From contig JAIRKX010000023.1 of NCBI GenBank assembly GCA_031259805.1, positions 1 to 16,056 of the forward strand: a stretch of DNA of 16,056 nucleotides, read 5' to 3'. The DNA is from Prevotellaceae bacterium. GTDB lineage: Bacteria > Bacteroidota > Bacteroidia > Bacteroidales > UBA932. A program made the position numbers and the translations under genes. Below, in pieces: positions 1 through 8,151 of this stretch. Each line of letters begins with the position of its first letter. The first letter of the stretch is position 1. A model generated the notes under the pieces. That model made no database searches. It worked only from the letters and a program-made list of their open reading frames with translations, and was not told the origin of the DNA.

Positions 1-2063
1 GTACGGTAGCCGCCGGTGACGGTAGTGCCGCCGGTGTCGTCGGTGTACCAGTCAATGGTGCAGCCGGCGCAGTCGGCGGGCGGGGTGGCGCTGAAAGCCA
101 CCGTGCCGGCGCCGCAGCGTGTATTAGCGCTTGCATCGGTGGGCGCCGCCGGTGTAAGATTTACCGTTACCACGGCTTCGTCAGACTTCACCGTACACGC
201 GCCGCTCGACACTTCGACCCAAAAAGCCGTATTGGCAGTTAAGGCGCCGGTGGTGTAGTTGGCCGTGGTGCCGCCGCTACCCGTGGTCACATCGTTGCCG
301 TCAATGTCCTTCCACTGGTAGGCCGTGGCGCCCGGCGCCACCACGCTCAGGGTTACTGTGCCGCCTACACAGACATCCGCGTTGGCGGGCTGGTTGGTGA
401 TGACCGGTTTCGTATCTACCGTGCCGGTTACCGGCAGGCGCGTGTCGCTCACGCAGCCGGTGGCGTTATCCCGCGCCTGTGCGTAGTAGGTCGTGGACGC
501 GTTGATGGTTGGCGAGAACGAGTTTACGCCGTCGCCGTCGGTGACGATATTGCCGCCGGTGGAGGCGTCGTACCAGTCAATCGTGCAATCAGCGGGTGCG
601 GTGGCGCTGAAAGTAACCGTGCCGGCTTCACAGCGTGTATTGCTGCTCGCATCGGTGGGCGTCGCAGGCAGGTCGTTCACCGTAACCGCCTGCGTGTTAC
701 TTCTCACCACACAGCTCGTAGTGGCGTCGGTTGCCACTACCGTATAAGCGCCTGAAGCCGTAATCGGGAAGTTCAACGGCGCACCGGCGCCGCTGAGCGG
801 CACGCCGACGGCTTGTGTCAAATCATTTTGCAGTTGATACGTATAGCCTGTTTCACCGAAGCAACTGAGCGCGGCGGACGAAGCGCACTGCGTAGCATCG
901 CCCGACAACACAGGCGCCGCCGGCACCGGCGTAACGGCAATCGTCACACAGGCGCTGTCTAAGCAACCGTGCTCGTTGACAACCCGTACGCAGACCGTTA
1001 TGTTCCCCGAATCGGGCATCGTAACCGCATAGCTGTTGGAAACCTCAAATGTGCAAGTGGCGCTGCCGAACAGGCAGTCGTATTCGGTCGGATCGTCATT
1101 GCCGCTGGCGTAAGGATTGTGTACGCAGGCGGAGCAGTGTTGCGAGAAGCAGTAGGAGCCGCTGCCGTCGCCCACGGTTAAGTTTACCGTACTGCCGGCG
1201 CAGGCGGTCGTGGGCGGGTTGTTGAATGTGGCAATCGGCAAGGGATAGACCGTTACCGGCAGTGGCCCTGCGGTGGCCGAACAGCCGGCGGCGTTCGCCA
1301 CATGTACGGTATAGGCGGTATCGTGCGTAGGGAACACGATAGTCGTCGTCGAAGCGGTGGCCGGAATCCATGTCTGACCGCCGTTAAAACTATAGTTGAT
1401 GGCGCCGGTGGCGGTGGCTTCGAGCGTTACGCTTTCGCCGACGCAAATGGTATCTGGCGAAGCAATGAAGGAAGAAATGGCCGGCGATGCGGGAACCAGC
1501 CCCGGGCAGCCCGTACGGTCGGTCAACGAGGTAATGCAGCCGGCGTATTGCCGCGTCGGTTCGGTAACCGTACCGTTAATCAGGAAGGGCGGCGTGCCGT
1601 GCAGTTCGTAAAACCCTGCGCCTTCCGTAGCGTTGGGCGGGTAGTCGGAGGCGTAGGCGCACCAGTTGAAGCGGTCGCCGGCGCTCAGCCCGTCGAGCGC
1701 AACCGTAACGGTCGAGCTAAATGTCGGCGTCGCGCCCCGCAGGTAAAAGCCTCTTCCATTGAGCGACCCTGCAATGACCGTCCCCGGCGCGGTGGCCGCA
1801 GGATTGGTCAGCGTCGCCGGCGTCCATGCGCCCAACGAGCCGTTGGCGGCGATGGGCTGGTAGTCGACGAACAGCCACACGCTGTCAAGATGAGGAATAT
1901 TGTCAGGCGCGCTGTCCCAATAGACGCGAAAGCTGACGGTGGGCGGCGCGGCGGCGTAATCGGCGCCGAGTTGCGTGATACGCACCACGCTCTGCGCATA
2001 ACAGAAACTCCCGAATCCCCAAAAGAGAATCAGAAGCAGGGCGGTAAGAGAATGTTTTTTCAT
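1..2063 (-). CDS. Large secreted Ig-like repeat protein, N-terminal part (C-terminus outside window)
   Basis: I read this minus-strand frame codon by codon from the ATG at 2063 to the window edge: 687 codons without a stop, so the gene is 3'-truncated by the window. Residues 1-24 form a signal peptide (MKK, hydrophobic core LLLILFWGFG, probable cut at YA|Q). Residues about 27-170 are a beta-rich N-terminal region unlike the rest. From about residue 175 Ig-like/PKD-like modules follow, rich in Thr, Gly and Ala and with regularly spaced Cys, including two near-identical modules with the signature ANTRC-GAGTV-FSA, TIDWY and TGG. This resembles the CHU_C-associated Ig-like modules of very large Bacteroidetes surface proteins, which often end in a type IX secretion signal; that end is not visible here. 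A structural or adhesive surface role is likely. No catalytic motif is seen, and no clear promoter upstream. Frame is certain, function moderate. Confidence 0.8.
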   Translation of the reverse strand, partial: MKKHSLTALLLILFWGFGSFCYAQSVVRITQLGADYAAAPPTVSFRVYWDSAPDNIPHLDSVWLFVDYQPIAANGSLGAWTPATLTNPAATAPGTVIAGSLNGRGFYLRGATPTFSSTVTVALDGLSAGDRFNWCAYASDYPPNATEGAGFYELHGTPPFLINGTVTEPTRQYAGCITSLTDRTGCPGLVPASPAISSFIASPDTICVGESVTLEATATGAINYSFNGGQTWIPATASTTTIVFPTHDTAYTVHVANAAGCSATAGPLPVTVYPLPIATFNNPPTTACAGSTVNLTVGDGSGSYCFSQHCSACVHNPYASGNDDPTEYDCLFGSATCTFEVSNSYAVTMPDSGNITVCVRVVNEHGCLDSACVTIAVTPVPAAPVLSGDATQCASSAALSCFGETGYTYQLQNDLTQAVGVPLSGAGAPLNFPITASGAYTVVATDATTSCVVRSNTQAVTVNDLPATPTDASSNTRCEAGTVTFSATAPADCTIDWYDASTGGNIVTDGDGVNSFSPTINASTTYYAQARDNATGCVSDTRLPVTGTVDTKPVITNQPANADVCVGGTVTLSVVAPGATAYQWKDIDGNDVTTGSGGTTANYTTGALTANTAFWVEVSSGACTVKSDEAVVTVNLTPAAPTDASANTRCGAGTVAFSATPPADCAGCTIDWYTDDTGGTTVTGGYR
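18..152 (-). repeat. Ig-like module repeat, copy B (135 bp)
   Basis: Second copy of a diverged direct repeat inside the large Ig-like gene; it aligns with 543-668. Both encode the same core (APTDAS-NTRC, AGTV, FSAT, TIDWY, TGG). This copy is 9 bp longer, an in-frame insertion giving the extra residues AGC before TIDW. The in-frame length change shows the repeat unit is a protein module and not mobile DNA. Confidence 0.7.
543..668 (-). repeat. Ig-like module repeat, copy A (126 bp)
   Basis: First copy, in protein order, of the module repeated at 18-152. It encodes TPTDASSNTRC, then an AGTVTFSAT strand and TIDWYDASTGG. The copies are separated by another, less similar Ig-like module (about 170-530). 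More copies are likely beyond the window edge. Confidence 0.7.
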
Positions 2064-2080
2064 TGTACGGTTTGGTAATT

Positions 2081-2143
2081 GTTAGTTGTTAGTTGTTCTT
2101 AACTCTTCGTTCTTAGTTCTTAGTTCTTAGTTCTTAGTTAAAT
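2081..2143. repeat. Heptanucleotide tandem array (GTTAGTT / GTTCTTA type)
   Basis: Nine consecutive 7-nt units in exact register: GTTAGTT twice, GTTCTTA, a degenerate ACTCTTC, GTTCTTA four times, then GTTAAAT. Two further units (GTTCATA, GTTCTTA) occur at 2202-2215 beyond a GC-rich hairpin. The array begins 17 bp upstream of the start codon of the minus-strand Ig-repeat gene, so it lies in that gene's leader or promoter. Change in unit number would change leader length or promoter spacing. Confidence 0.85.
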
Positions 2144-2154
2144 CCACCCCCGCC

Positions 2155-2184
2155 CTGTCGGGCACCCCCGCCAGCGGGGGACAG
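2155..2184. repeat. GC-rich inverted repeat (hairpin)
   Basis: CCCCCGC (2165-2171) and GCGGGGG (2174-2180) form a perfect 7-bp stem with a 2-nt loop, flanked by a further pairing CTGT (2155-2158) with ACAG (2181-2184). It interrupts the heptad array. There is no T-tract on either side, so it is not a standard terminator. It may be an inserted small repeat element; whether it recurs in the genome cannot be seen here. Confidence 0.6.
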
Positions 2185-2378
2185 CCGTGCGGCGGAATGA
2201 TGTTCATAGTTCTTAGCTGCCGCAGGCCATCATATTAGTCAAAACAATCGCAAGAATCAAAGTTCAGACAATGGGGTGGAGAGAATCATGCGCAGAATAA
2301 TCCGGTTGTATTTGGCTCTTGGATATGCGCTTGCATTTACTACTTGCATTTACCGACACATTTTTTTTTCATAAAAAA

Positions 2379-2408
2379 TTGTATTCTGCAAAAAAAATGC
2401 TACCTTAG
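2379..2408 (+). promoter_or_regulatory. Promoter of ssb
   Basis: TTG at 2379-2381 and TACCTTAG at 2401-2408 are 19 bp apart and match the Bacteroidetes housekeeping promoter (TTTG, TAnnTTTG) with small deviations. Transcription would start near 2415, giving a leader of about 25-30 nt before the ssb ATG at 2442. No Shine-Dalgarno sequence is present, which is normal for the phylum. Confidence 0.65.
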
Positions 2409-2441
2409 CGGCCTTGTTTCACACTATAAAAAAGAACGCTT

Positions 2442-2855
2442 ATGTTAAACAAAGTAATGTTGATTGGAAATGTGGGTAAAGATCCCGAAATTCGTCATTT
2501 GGAAAATGGCGCAGCAGTAGTAACGTTGCCGATAGCAACGACGGAACGGTATAAAGACCGTAATGGGGACTTCAAAGAACAAACCGAATGGCACACGGTG
2601 GTGTTCTGGCGGAATCTGGCGGAGATTGTGGAAAAATACGTCCATAAGGGAAGTCAGGTGTTTATTGAAGGTCGGTTGCGCACGCGAAGTTGGGAAGACC
2701 AGAGCGGGCAAAAACGATTTATTACCGAAATTGTAGCCGATACTATGCGCCTCTTAGGTCGCCGTACCGATAGTCAAGAGTCGAAAACCGTTACGGCGGC
2801 GTCTACTCCTGAAATTGTCGGCACAGCGGAAGAGGACGATGATCTACCGTTTTAA
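2442..2855 (+). CDS. ssb: Single-stranded DNA-binding protein
   Basis: SSB coats single-stranded DNA as a tetramer in replication, recombination and repair and recruits partner proteins through its C-terminal tail. The protein has 137 residues. The OB-fold domain covers about residues 1-105: the start MLNKVMLIGNVGKDPE, the central EWHTVVFW, the KGSQVFIEGRLRTR strand and the closing ITEIVADTMRLLG are all typical of the family. A short linker follows, then the acidic tail ending DDDLPF, the partner-binding tip. The length is normal for a Bacteroidetes SSB. It has its own promoter and stands alone; the next plus-strand gene begins more than 600 bp away, after two hairpins. Identification is secure. 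Confidence 0.97.
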   Translation: MLNKVMLIGNVGKDPEIRHLENGAAVVTLPIATTERYKDRNGDFKEQTEWHTVVFWRNLAEIVEKYVHKGSQVFIEGRLRTRSWEDQSGQKRFITEIVADTMRLLGRRTDSQESKTVTAASTPEIVGTAEEDDDLPF

Positions 2856-2873
2856 TGAATCGAATATTATCAT

Positions 2874-2914
2874 CCCGTAGGGTGCTCCTCTAATATTGGG
2901 GTGCACCCTACGGG
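2874..2914. repeat. Inverted repeat downstream of ssb (12-bp arms)
   Basis: CCCGTAGGGTGC (2874-2885) is exactly complementary to GCACCCTACGGG (2903-2914), with a 17-nt spacer. It starts 18 bp after the ssb stop codon. There is no T-tract, so it would be at best a weak or factor-assisted terminator; an mRNA-stabilising hairpin or a small dispersed palindromic repeat is as likely. Confidence 0.7.
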
Positions 2915-2951
2915 CGCTCTCGGCATCGAACCTTAACATAGGGTAGACGGA

Positions 2952-2976
2952 ATGCAGGGTACAAGGTATCCTGCAT
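2952..2976. repeat. Second hairpin downstream of ssb
   Basis: ATGCAGG (2952-2958) pairs with CCTGCAT (2970-2976); a G-U pair and TAC (2960-2962) with GTA (2966-2968) extend the stem to 11 bp around a 3-nt loop. A short T-rich stretch (GTTTTA) follows at 2981. This could be the ssb transcription terminator, but the T-tract is weak. Confidence 0.5.
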
Positions 2977-3056
2977 AGCTGTTTTATGCCCCGTACCTTA
3001 CTCGCCCTGGTTTAATCCTAATTTTTAACGGATCATTAGCAAAAATTAACAAAAAT

Positions 3057-3088
3057 TTTGATTTGTGTAAAACATTCCGTTACCTTTG
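3057..3088 (+). promoter_or_regulatory. Promoter P1 of the utilization locus or its leader ORF
   Basis: TTTG (3057-3060), 20 bp, TACCTTTG (3081-3088): a full match to the Bacteroides -33/-7 consensus. Transcription would start near 3095. The first ATG that opens a long frame is at 3131, so the spacing to that ORF is like that of ssb. The SusE-like gene begins about 390 nt downstream, which would be an unusually long leader if P1 drives it. Confidence 0.75.
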
Positions 3089-3130
3089 CGATGTTTATGC
3101 GAGTAGAATGTAAAAACAACTTAAAACAGG

Positions 3131-3478
<348 letters not shown>

Positions 3479-3484
3479 AAAATT

Positions 3485-4894
3485 ATGAACAAAAAAAATC
3501 TATTTTTATTGTTTTTAGCGGTACTCGCATTTTCCTTTTCTTGTAAGGACAAGGAGGCGGACACACCGCAAATTGCTTCTCACGAGTTTGCCGAATCAGT
3601 GTATATGGCAGACAGTATCCCTTTTTTGGTAACCGTTTCCGCCGAATATCCTTTAAACAAGGTGCGGGCGCAACTCTATTTCAGCGATGTGATGGTTGCC
3701 GAAGTATTGCTTCCGGTGAGTAATCCCGGAACATATGGCAGTAAACTGTATATCCCGTTTGTCAAGAGTATTGACAATGGTACGGCAGACTTGCGATTTG
3801 TGGTAATGAACAAAGACTTCGATTATTCCGAGCATTCCGTGCCGGTGGAGGTCTCGCGGCCGGAGTATCCGTATCTGACGTTGAAAACCGCTTTCGGCAA
3901 TTACCGGATGGACCCTGTGCCGGGGCAACGCTATCAGTATGCGGTTACGGATGCTTTTCCCGCACAGCTATTGATGGCTACTATCGAAGCGCCTGTATAC
4001 GGGGTTAATGGGAACCTCCTGCTGTTCGGCGGATCGCCTATCAAAGAGAATGCGGCGGAGACCGACTCAATCCCGTTCCTGACCGACACGCCGCTGGGAA
4101 CCGCTTACACCGTCCAGTTCAATACCAGAACGTATGAGGCGGATCCGTTTGTGTTACCTTCGTTCGGTGGATATGAGTTCGGTGATTTTGTGGAAGGAAT
4201 CGCTATTATTGAAGGAGACTTTACACAAGACCAAACCATTGCTATCCGTGGATTCCTCGATTTGGCCGAATGGTGGATCGACCCGACATTTATTAAAACA
4301 GACCCCGACGGCACGTACTCATTCCGTGCGATAACCGGAAAATACCGCGTAACAGCCGACCGCAACCTGAAATTCTTCCGCATCGAACCGATGAACGGAA
4401 ATATTCTGGCCGACTTCGACCTGGCCACGCACACCGGAGGGATTTGGGTAAACGGGAATGCCAATGTCGGTATTCCTTCTTATACGGTCAACGGATGTAA
4501 TTGGAATGCCGCCAGAAACTTTGCGGTAGCGCCGGTGGATGACGGCATCTACGAACTGCGACTGATTACCGGCCAAAGTTTGCATCCCCAACAAAGCGGC
4601 AATAACATTAACTTCAAGTTTTTTATTAACAGTAGAACGACTGGTACCGGATTTGTCAATGAGACGTCTACTAGTGGTAATCCGCACATGATTAAAATTG
4701 TTAAGAATGTATATGGCGGAACCTCATCGGACGATCCCGGCGCCGGAACCACCCGCTTCACGGTGGGTACCGGAAGCGATGACGGCAATATCAAAAGCGA
4801 AAATAACCGAGCATTGGTGGCAAATCGTACATACCTGTTCAGGATTGATACCAATCCTTCACCCGCCGAATTATCTATTTATTTAGAACCTTAA
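3485..4894 (+). CDS. SusE/SusF-like surface glycan-binding lipoprotein
   Basis: 469 residues. The signal peptide is of lipoprotein type: MNKK, a hydrophobic core, and FSFS|C with the lipidated Cys at position 20. The residues after it (KDKEAD) are charged and partly acidic, as in lipoproteins moved to the outer face of the Bacteroidetes outer membrane. The rest is beta-rich with no catalytic motif: an Ig-like domain (about 30-140), a middle domain, and a C-terminal part with YRVTADRNLKFFRI, repeated WVNGN-type strands and the ending YLFRIDTNPSPAELSIYLEP, like the DUF5016/DUF5125/DUF5121 or SusE/SusF group of glycan-binding proteins (family choice tentative). Its probable role is to hold the polysaccharide at the cell surface for SusC/SusD. 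It lies 15 bp upstream of susC; in most such loci this type of gene follows susD, so the order is unusual. Confidence 0.7.
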   Translation: MNKKNLFLLFLAVLAFSFSCKDKEADTPQIASHEFAESVYMADSIPFLVTVSAEYPLNKVRAQLYFSDVMVAEVLLPVSNPGTYGSKLYIPFVKSIDNGTADLRFVVMNKDFDYSEHSVPVEVSRPEYPYLTLKTAFGNYRMDPVPGQRYQYAVTDAFPAQLLMATIEAPVYGVNGNLLLFGGSPIKENAAETDSIPFLTDTPLGTAYTVQFNTRTYEADPFVLPSFGGYEFGDFVEGIAIIEGDFTQDQTIAIRGFLDLAEWWIDPTFIKTDPDGTYSFRAITGKYRVTADRNLKFFRIEPMNGNILADFDLATHTGGIWVNGNANVGIPSYTVNGCNWNAARNFAVAPVDDGIYELRLITGQSLHPQQSGNNINFKFFINSRTTGTGFVNETSTSGNPHMIKIVKNVYGGTSSDDPGAGTTRFTVGTGSDDGNIKSENNRALVANRTYLFRIDTNPSPAELSIYLEP

Positions 4895-4909
4895 TTTTAA
4901 TTACTTAAC

Positions 4910-7900
4910 ATGATATATCTTATGAAGAGAAAAGTGATGTCTAAGATTACGCGCCATGCTGTTTGGATGCGTATATTCCTGCTTGCGGTCTGCCTGTACG
5001 GGGCGACCGGCATGTTGCAGGCTCAAACCGGTCGGATTTCCGGGCTGGTAACCGAAAGCGACGGTAACCCGATGGTTGGCGTTTCTATTGTCGTAACCGC
5101 TACCAGGGCGGCTACCTTAACCGATGCCGACGGCCGCTATACCATCGCGGCCGCTCCGGGCGATGTGATTGAATATAGTTTTTTAGGCTATGTACCCGAA
5201 AAAAGAACCGTGACGGCTAATGAAACCACCATCAATGTGCGGATGATTATATCGGCGATCAGTATGGATGAAATTGTGGTCGTCGGTTACGGACAGCAAA
5301 AAAAGGAAAGCGTAGTAGCATCCATCAATACGGTTACGTTCCGCGAACTGGCCGTTACGGGGCGCGGGCTTTCCAATACGCTGGCGGGACAACTGGCAGG
5401 GATTATCGCCATTCAGCCTTCCGGTGAACCCGGCTACGACGATTCCAATTTCTGGATTCGCGGCGTAAGCTCCTTTGCCGGCGGCACCAACCCGTTAATT
5501 ATTATCGACGGCGTGCCGCGCAGTAAAGCGGATATGAATAATATACCGGTCGACGAAATCGAGACTTTTTCCGTGCTGAAAGATGCGGCGGCTACGTCCG
5601 TCTATGGCTCCGAAGGCGCCAACGGCGTAGTGTTAGTAACTACCAAACGCGGGTTGCCACAGAAAACGGCCATATCGGTAAATGTCGAACACTCGATCCG
5701 TACGCCCCTGCGTACGCCCCAGTCGCTGGACTCCTACCGAACATTGAACCTGTACAACGAAGCGGAATGGAACATGGCCGGCAATCCGCTGGTTAATTGG
5801 CTGCCAACCTATGACGACCGGACGCTCGAAAACTACCGGACAGGCGTCGACCCTGACCTGTACCCGAATACCAACTGGCTGGACTTGTTGAAAAGTCATA
5901 CCACTGTCCAGCGCTATACGATTAATTTCCGCGGTGGCAACGAGCGGGTGCGGTTTTTCACCTCCGGCGCGTATTATACCGAAGACGGGCTGTATAACAG
6001 CAATACGGTCGAAAATTACAACGCCAATCTGAAATATGAACGCTATAATTTGCGCTCCAATATTGACATGGATATTACGAAAACCACTAAATTGACCGTC
6101 GACCTGTCGGGTTATTTTGTAAAGCAGAACGCCCCGGGAACTACTGCCAATGATTTGTGGAGCATTATTTCCATGGCGCCGCGGCACCTTTTCCCCATGA
6201 TTTATTCGGACGGCACCTTTGCCGAACATCCTTCCTATTCGGCCGGTAGCGTAGGCACTGCCGAACGGGCAAACCCGTTTAATCTGCTAAATAATATGGG
6301 ATACACCAAAAACTGGGAAGTAACCGTGCAGTCGCGGGTCAATTTAGTGCAAGACCTGAGCGTGCTCACCGAGGGGCTTTCGTGGCGGGGCGCCGTCAGT
6401 TTCGATGCCTTTACGCAAGGCCGGATTAACCGGGACAAAGAAGCCGAATCCTATCATTCCAGAGCCCGTGATACCGAAGGGAACCTGATTTATTCGCAAA
6501 TCCGCGGCGGTTCGGCGCTGGGTAATCCTTACAGTTCGTCCAGTTCGGGGGAACGAAAGATATATATAGAGACAGCGCTCGATTACAGCCGCAAATTCGG
6601 CAAGCACGATGTAACCGGACTCGTTCTGTACAACCAGAAAGAAAGCCAGTACCAAAGCCGGTCTGTCGGATTGGAAATGCTGCCTTACCGCAAACAGAGC
6701 ATCGTTGCCCGCGCGACCTACGGCTATGATAGCCGCTACCTGCTGGAAGCCAGTATGGGAATGACCGGCAGCGAGAACTTTGCCGAAGGGCATCGCTGGG
6801 GAATCTTTCCTGCTATCGGTGCGGCATGGTGGATCAGCCACGAAGCCTTTTGGGAAAAGATAGAACCGGTGGTCAATAAATTAAAACTGCGCGTATCGTA
6901 CGGGAAAACGGGGAATGACATCCTGCCCGGCGATATGGACCGCTTCCCTTATCGTGAACAGCTTAACGACGGCTCCAATGGCTATAACTATACATGGACC
7001 GGCGGCGCCGGCGTATCCAATAACGGGCAGGGTTCCGGCAGCCCGGGCAACGGGATTGTCGAAGATGTGTTTGCGACCCCGCAACTCGGTTGGGAAATTG
7101 AAAATAAATTCAATGTCGGGTTTGATTTCGGAATGTTTGACGGGCGCATCGACGCCAGCGTTGATTACTTCTTTAATAAACGTTACGATATTCTTATCTA
7201 TCGTCAAACTATTCCTACGGCTACCGGGTTTCGGGTGAATCCGATACAAAACTTCGGCCAGACGGAAAACCAGGGGATCGATTTCAATATTGTCGGCAAG
7301 CAGGCCATCGGCGACGTCATGCTGACCGCCCGGCTGAATTATACGTTTGCCAAAAACACCATTGTAGAAACCGATGAAATCCCGCAAAGCTATGCCTACC
7401 AAGCCTACACCGGGCAAAGCATCAACCAGCCGATTATGTATATCGCCGAAGGCCTGTACACGCCCGACGATTTTATTATTACCTATCATTCCGACGGCCA
7501 CCAGACCTATGTGCTGAAAGACGGCTATCCCGATCCGAAGACAGATATAGCGCCCGGCGATATCCGCTATCGCGACTTGAACGGGGACGGTGAGATTAAT
7601 GATTATGACCGAACCTATATCAATGGCTTCTATCCTACCAACGCGCCGCAAATTGTATATGGCTTCGGACTGACGGCCGAATGGAAAGGGTTTAGCCTCG
7701 GCGCCTTTTTTCAGGGTTCCGACCGTATATCCATGTACCTGCTCAACAAAGTGGAAAACTTTTATCCCTTCCAGCGGTCGATTGACGACGCCGCCCTGCG
7801 TTCCGAAGCCCTGAATCGCTGGCGCGCCGAAGATCCGTATAATCAGGACGTCCTTTTTCCCAGGCTGCGCACTTCAGGGAACGGGAACAATACCCGGGCC

Positions 7901-8140
7901 AGCACATGGTGGTACCGCGATGCAGGATTCATCCGGTTAAAAAACGTAGAACTCGGATACACCTTCAATCCCGTATTCCTGCAAAAGTTGAGAGTCAGCA
8001 GCGTCCGTCTGTATATACAGGGTGAAAACCTCTATACATGGGACGATGTGAAATTCTGGGATCCGGAAATTACCAGCCGCTCGGGAGCAAGGTATCCTAT
8101 CAGTTCTACATGGACTTTTGGTTTAGATGTAACTTTTTAA
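4910..8140 (+). CDS. susC: SusC/RagA-type TonB-dependent outer-membrane transporter
   Basis: 1076 residues, normal for SusC. It forms a 22-stranded outer-membrane barrel that imports oligosaccharides captured by SusD, driven by TonB-ExbBD. Order of parts: signal peptide with cut at LQA|Q (residue 38); carboxypeptidase-regulatory-like domain, about 40-112 (GRISGLVTE through YSFLGYVPE); TonB-box region with MDEIVVVGYGQQKK, about 119; plug domain to about 247 with GLSNTLAGQLAG, WIRGVSSF, PLIIIDGVPR and the SusC signature GANGVVLVTTKRG; then the barrel, ending in an aromatic residue (DVTF) as expected for outer-membrane insertion. There is no STN domain, so it is not expected to signal directly to an anti-sigma factor. 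The start is uncertain: ATGs at 4910, 4922 and 4937 all work, and 4922 (MKRK) gives the most typical signal peptide. susD follows after 11 bp. Confidence 0.95.
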   Translation: MIYLMKRKVMSKITRHAVWMRIFLLAVCLYGATGMLQAQTGRISGLVTESDGNPMVGVSIVVTATRAATLTDADGRYTIAAAPGDVIEYSFLGYVPEKRTVTANETTINVRMIISAISMDEIVVVGYGQQKKESVVASINTVTFRELAVTGRGLSNTLAGQLAGIIAIQPSGEPGYDDSNFWIRGVSSFAGGTNPLIIIDGVPRSKADMNNIPVDEIETFSVLKDAAATSVYGSEGANGVVLVTTKRGLPQKTAISVNVEHSIRTPLRTPQSLDSYRTLNLYNEAEWNMAGNPLVNWLPTYDDRTLENYRTGVDPDLYPNTNWLDLLKSHTTVQRYTINFRGGNERVRFFTSGAYYTEDGLYNSNTVENYNANLKYERYNLRSNIDMDITKTTKLTVDLSGYFVKQNAPGTTANDLWSIISMAPRHLFPMIYSDGTFAEHPSYSAGSVGTAERANPFNLLNNMGYTKNWEVTVQSRVNLVQDLSVLTEGLSWRGAVSFDAFTQGRINRDKEAESYHSRARDTEGNLIYSQIRGGSALGNPYSSSSSGERKIYIETALDYSRKFGKHDVTGLVLYNQKESQYQSRSVGLEMLPYRKQSIVARATYGYDSRYLLEASMGMTGSENFAEGHRWGIFPAIGAAWWISHEAFWEKIEPVVNKLKLRVSYGKTGNDILPGDMDRFPYREQLNDGSNGYNYTWTGGAGVSNNGQGSGSPGNGIVEDVFATPQLGWEIENKFNVGFDFGMFDGRIDASVDYFFNKRYDILIYRQTIPTATGFRVNPIQNFGQTENQGIDFNIVGKQAIGDVMLTARLNYTFAKNTIVETDEIPQSYAYQAYTGQSINQPIMYIAEGLYTPDDFIITYHSDGHQTYVLKDGYPDPKTDIAPGDIRYRDLNGDGEINDYDRTYINGFYPTNAPQIVYGFGLTAEWKGFSLGAFFQGSDRISMYLLNKVENFYPFQRSIDDAALRSEALNRWRAEDPYNQDVLFPRLRTSGNGNNTRASTWWYRDAGFIRLKNVELGYTFNPVFLQKLRVSSVRLYIQGENLYTWDDVKFWDPEITSRSGARYPISSTWTFGLDVTF

Positions 8141-8151
8141 AATAAATAGCT

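Larger units (their letters stand above)
2064..2441. other. Intergenic region between the Ig-repeat gene and ssb
   Basis: 378 bp between divergent genes. From left to right it holds a heptanucleotide array (2081-2143), a GC-rich hairpin (2155-2184), two more heptads of the array type (2202-2215), an 11-bp direct repeat CTTGCATTTAC at 2330-2340 and 2343-2353 (13-bp period), and the ssb promoter (2379-2408). I see no gene and no convincing Bacteroidetes -7 element for the minus-strand gene. The direct repeat ends 26 bp before the ssb -33 element and could be an operator, but nothing else supports that. Confidence 0.7.

Noticed and set aside
1302..2078. 258-codon plus-strand ORF
   Set aside because: It is antisense to the clear secreted Ig-repeat protein and has Arg/Gly-rich low-quality sequence typical of shadows in GC-rich genes.
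2189..2233. Possible RNA pseudoknot: GCGGC with GCCGC interlocked with ATGATG with CATCAT
   Set aside because: The stems are short and one linker is 16 nt; it fits no known riboswitch or frameshift element and is likely chance.
6881..7651. 256-codon minus-strand ORF inside susC
   Set aside because: Antisense to the SusC barrel, which is intact in the plus frame; no independent support.
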